In this document: piece after piece, positions 6,705-9,221 of the stretch
Position numbering within the stretch: the stretch's first letter is position 1
Layout of the letters: the number at the start of each line of letters is the position of its first letter
Source of the DNA: CAYOEJ01 sp964403015
GTDB taxonomy: Bacteria > Actinomycetota > Actinomycetes > Actinomycetales > Actinomycetaceae
Direction: 5' to 3'
DNA length: 9,221 bases
Assembly (NCBI GenBank): GCA_964403015.1
Contig: CAYOEJ010000053.1
Span: 1 to 9,221, forward strand
Notes under the pieces: model-generated
Told to the model about the DNA's origin: nothing
Database searches by the model: none
Seen by the model: only the letters and a program-made list of their open reading frames with translations
Translations under genes and position numbers: made by a program

Positions 6705-6709
6705 ACAAG

Positions 6710-8131
6710 GTGCTGATAGGCGTACCGCGCGAGCCCCGTGAAGATCAGGCTCTCGTGTCCGCCACTCCAGACACTGTTGGGAAGCTCATCAAGCTCGGTT
6801 ATGAGGTAGTCGTTGAACGCGACGCCGGTGATCGTGCGAGCTATCCGGACAGTCAGTATGAGAGTGCGGGCGCAACAATCACAGATCATGAACAGGTGTG
6901 GCGGAGCGATATTGTTCTAGCTCTNNNNNNNNNNNNNNNNNNNNNNNNNNNNNNNNNNNNNNNNNNNNNNNNNNNNNNNNNNNNNNNNNNNNNNNNNNNN
7001 NNNNNNNNNNNNNNNNNNNNNNNNGGCAGACTCTTCAACGGACAGGTAACCGCCGCCGGTAAGGTGCCGCCCGCAACCGTCTACGTGATTGGCGCGGGTG
7101 TGGCAGGCTTGGCCGCGATCGGTACGGCAAATTCGATGGGTGCCATCGTCAACGCCACCGATGTCCGCAGCGAGACCGCCGAGCAGATTGAATCGATGGG
7201 GGCCAGCTTCATCGCAATTCCGGCACCGGCACAGGAATCCGCAGACGGTTACGCCAAGGAAATGTCTACCGAGCAGGCCGACGCCGCTGCCAAGCTTTAC
7301 GCTGAGCAGGCTGCGGTTTCCGACATTGTGATTACGACCGCGAATATCCCCGGCCGCAAATCCCCGATTCTCCTCGATGCGGCAGCTGTCGCCAACATGA
7401 AGCCCGGCTCGGTGATCGTTGATCTCGCCGCAGCCAATGGCGGCAACTGCGAACTCACCGTCCCAGGTGAAACAGTCACCACGGACAACGGCGTGAAGAT
7501 CGTTGGCGTTACGGACTATTCGGTCCTACTCCCGGCGCAGGCCTCACAGTTGTTTGGTCAAAACATCGTGAACTTCTTTACGCTGACCACGCCGAACAAG
7601 GATGGCCAGCTCCACCTCGATCTCGATGATGAGATCGTGCGCCAAATGACCGTCTCCCTTAATGGCGATGTCCTCTTCCCGCCACCGCCCGTCCAAGTAT
7701 CGGCAGCTCCGGCGAAGGCCGGCCCCGCCGTCGTCGACCAAAGCGCACAAGCTGAGCAAGCGCTCGACCTTCCGCAGAAGAAGAGCTCGTGGATCGGGCG
7801 TAACTGGTGGAAGATCGTTGCGGTTGCGCTATTTACGTTCCTGATATTGGCGGCGCCCCCGGGCATGCAGTCACACTTCATCGTCTTTGCTCTCGCAGTT
7901 GTGGTGGGCTTCTACGTGATCACAGCTGTTACGCACGCCCTGCACACCCCGCTTATGTCCGTGACTAATGCGATTTCCGGCATCATCGTGGTGGGAGCGC
8001 TATTGCAAATCGGTTCGGACAATCTTGCCGTTCAAATTCTGGCATTCATTGCGGTGGTTGTGGCGTCCATTAACGTATTCGGTGGCTTCCTCGTGACCAA
8101 CCGTATGCTCAAGATGTTCCATAGGAGCTAG
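6710..8131 (+). CDS. pntA: NAD(P) transhydrogenase alpha subunit (interrupted by an assembly gap)
   Basis: PntA is the alpha subunit of the membrane transhydrogenase, which uses the proton gradient to move hydride from NADH to NADP and so supplies NADPH. The N-terminal part is the NAD(H)-binding domain I, with the Rossmann motif VIGAGVAG (nominal residues 126-133) and the mobile-loop sequence GYAKEMS. A linker leads to the membrane part (about 365-470), which should form four helices and carries HTPLMSVTNAISGIIV and ASINVFGG, nearly identical to E. coli. It is the fused E. coli-type alpha subunit, not the split PntAa/PntAb form of mycobacteria. The 473-residue length counts the 100 N as 33-34 residues. 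By ungapped alignment with E. coli PntA as I recall it, 78 residues belong there, so the real protein should be about 517 residues. The missing part includes the RQD loop that touches the nicotinamide. pntB starts three bases after the stop, showing an operon. Confidence 0.95.
   Translation: MLIGVPREPREDQALVSATPDTVGKLIKLGYEVVVERDAGDRASYPDSQYESAGATITDHEQVWRSDIVLAXXXXXXXXXXXXXXXXXXXXXXXXXXXXXXXXXXGRLFNGQVTAAGKVPPATVYVIGAGVAGLAAIGTANSMGAIVNATDVRSETAEQIESMGASFIAIPAPAQESADGYAKEMSTEQADAAAKLYAEQAAVSDIVITTANIPGRKSPILLDAAAVANMKPGSVIVDLAAANGGNCELTVPGETVTTDNGVKIVGVTDYSVLLPAQASQLFGQNIVNFFTLTTPNKDGQLHLDLDDEIVRQMTVSLNGDVLFPPPPVQVSAAPAKAGPAVVDQSAQAEQALDLPQKKSSWIGRNWWKIVAVALFTFLILAAPPGMQSHFIVFALAVVVGFYVITAVTHALHTPLMSVTNAISGIIVVGALLQIGSDNLAVQILAFIAVVVASINVFGGFLVTNRMLKMFHRS
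6925..7024. other. Run of exactly 100 N (assembly gap) inside pntA
   Basis: Exactly 100 N separate residue 71 from GRLFNGQ. The corresponding stretch of E. coli PntA, from memory, is 78 residues, where the written gap leaves room for 34. The true gap is therefore probably about 232 bases. That value has the same remainder modulo three as 100, which explains why the frame appears intact. Confidence 0.9.
8123..8127 (+). promoter_or_regulatory. Ribosome binding site of pntB inside the end of pntA
   Basis: AGGAG lies in the last codons of pntA, six bases before the pntB ATG at 8134. It supports this ATG, although it gives PntB an N-terminus about 12 residues longer than in E. coli. Confidence 0.85.
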
Positions 8132-8133
8132 GC

Positions 8134-9221
8134 ATGACTGACACACTCACACTTGGCTTCTTTGACGGCATCGAGATCCGTTTCCAAGCGCTTGCTTACA
8201 TTGTTGCAGCGCTCCTCTTTATCCTCGCTCTTGCTGGATTGTCTAAGCAGACGACGGCGGCGCGAGGCAATAAGTTCGGCATTATCGGCATGGGCTTGGC
8301 ACTCGTTGCAACCATCTGGGTTGTTATAGCTGTTAGCGGCAAGATCGGCGGCACCGGTGATGCGATTCAAAGCGCAGCACTCATTGTTGTCGCCATGGCC
8401 ATCGGTGCAACGATTGGCATTTGGAAGGCTCGCAGCGTTGAGATGACCGGCATGCCGGAGCTCATTGCGCTATTGCATTCCTTCGTGGGTCTTGCGGCCG
8501 TGATCGTGGGCTACAACTCGTTCATTCTTGAACCCGGCTCAGACTCGTCAACCAATGCGTTCCATATGGGCGAAGTGGGCTTGGCCGTGTTCATCGGTGC
8601 GGTCACGTTAACCGGTTCGGTTGTTGCGTACATGAAGCTGTCGGGCAAGATGAGCGGTGCTCCGCTGATGTTGCCAGCGCGCAATCTGCTCAATCTGGTT
8701 GCGATCGTTGCCTCTATTGGCCTCATCATCTGGTTTGCCTGCACGCGGTCGCTCGCTGCGGGCATGATCCCGCTGGTGCTGCTCACAATTATCGCCCTTG
8801 CTCTTGGCTTCCATCTCGTAGCAGCCATCGGCGGTGGCGACATGCCCGTGGTTGTCTCGATGCTCAACTCCTACTCTGGCTGGGCTGCCGCGATGGCTGG
8901 TTTCACCTTGGGCAACGACCTGCTCATCATTACCGGCGCGCTTGTTGGTTCCTCGGGTGCTTACCTGAGCTACATCATGTGTAAGGCAATGAACAGATCG
9001 TTCATCTCGGTGATCCTTGGCGGCTTCGGCTCCGATGGAGCCGTGACGGGTGAAGCCCGCGACTACGGCGCTCACACCGAAACTACCGCTGAAGAAGTTG
9101 CTCAGATGCTCAAGGGTGCCCGCTCTGTGGTGATCACCCCTGGTTACGGCATGGCTGTTGCGCAGGCGCAGTATCCGGTGGCGGAACTGACGTCGAGGCT
9201 GCGAGCTCAGGGCGTGGACGT
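8134..9221 (+). CDS. pntB: NAD(P) transhydrogenase beta subunit, cut off by the window edge
   Basis: PntB is the beta subunit of the proton-translocating transhydrogenase. It holds most of the proton channel and the NADP(H)-binding domain III. The frame is open from the ATG to the window edge: 362 complete codons, against a usual length near 462. Residues expected for proton transfer and coupling are present: H115 in LLHSFVGLAA (E. coli H91), D236 in GGGDMP (E. coli D213) and N245 in MLNSYSGWA (E. coli N222). The start of domain III is visible, with the NADP-binding loop GYGMAVAQAQ at 337-346. About 100 C-terminal residues lie outside the window. Compared with E. coli as I recall it, the N-terminus is about 12 residues longer, and about 11 more residues are inserted in the segment around residues 62-85. 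pntB is three bases from pntA, so the two are translated from one mRNA in matched amounts. Confidence 0.96.
   Translation, partial: MTDTLTLGFFDGIEIRFQALAYIVAALLFILALAGLSKQTTAARGNKFGIIGMGLALVATIWVVIAVSGKIGGTGDAIQSAALIVVAMAIGATIGIWKARSVEMTGMPELIALLHSFVGLAAVIVGYNSFILEPGSDSSTNAFHMGEVGLAVFIGAVTLTGSVVAYMKLSGKMSGAPLMLPARNLLNLVAIVASIGLIIWFACTRSLAAGMIPLVLLTIIALALGFHLVAAIGGGDMPVVVSMLNSYSGWAAAMAGFTLGNDLLIITGALVGSSGAYLSYIMCKAMNRSFISVILGGFGSDGAVTGEARDYGAHTETTAEEVAQMLKGARSVVITPGYGMAVAQAQYPVAELTSRLRAQGVD

Noticed and set aside
6925..7024. A real in-frame deletion making a non-functional PntA
   Set aside because: The shortening is fully explained by a standard 100-N placeholder. All sequenced parts of pntA and pntB are well conserved.
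8608..9075. 155-residue open frame antisense to pntB
   Set aside because: Highly charged, His/Arg-rich composition with no motif. It mirrors the strongly conserved pntB frame.

Overview
The window reads as a stretch of ordinary chromosome from a GC-rich Gram-positive bacterium, most likely an actinobacterium. The evidence is the comEA-comEC-holA gene order, the GTG starts, the GC-rich codon use, and two start codons placed just after TAnnnT-type -10 boxes, which suggests leaderless transcripts. I cannot name the genus from the sequence alone.

Layout. On the minus strand, positions 80-2101 encode a HerA/YjgR-type (DUF853) P-loop ATPase, followed by a convincing intrinsic terminator at 11-52. 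A divergent intergenic region (2102-2233) holds a -10 box for the ATPase gene, a perfect actinobacterial-type DnaA box with a second weaker one, a tandem 9-mer and a 12-bp palindrome. On the plus strand come comEA (2234-3178), comEC (3205-5565) and holA (5622-6605). ComEA and ComEC are the DNA receptor and the membrane channel/nuclease of natural transformation. HolA is the delta subunit of the DNA polymerase III clamp loader. After a 104-bp spacer with a terminator- or attenuator-like hairpin come pntA (6710-8131) and pntB (8134 to the window edge, cut off in its NADP-binding domain). These encode the two subunits of the proton-translocating NAD(P) transhydrogenase.

Two runs of exactly 100 N lie inside coding regions (the ATPase gene and pntA) and look like assembly-gap placeholders. 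By alignment to E. coli PntA as I recall it, the pntA gap should be about 232 bases, and the missing part contains the RQD loop of the NAD-binding domain. The apparent 473-residue product is therefore an artefact of the placeholder, not a deletion.

The genes form three functional groups: DNA processing of uncertain role (HerA-like ATPase), DNA uptake plus replication clamp loading (comEA, comEC, holA), and NADPH supply (pntAB). I found no mobile element, CRISPR array, tRNA or rRNA, and no clear sign of a previously undescribed system. The items most worth a second look are regulatory: the DnaA boxes between the divergent genes, the probable leaderless starts, and the hairpin in front of pntAB.
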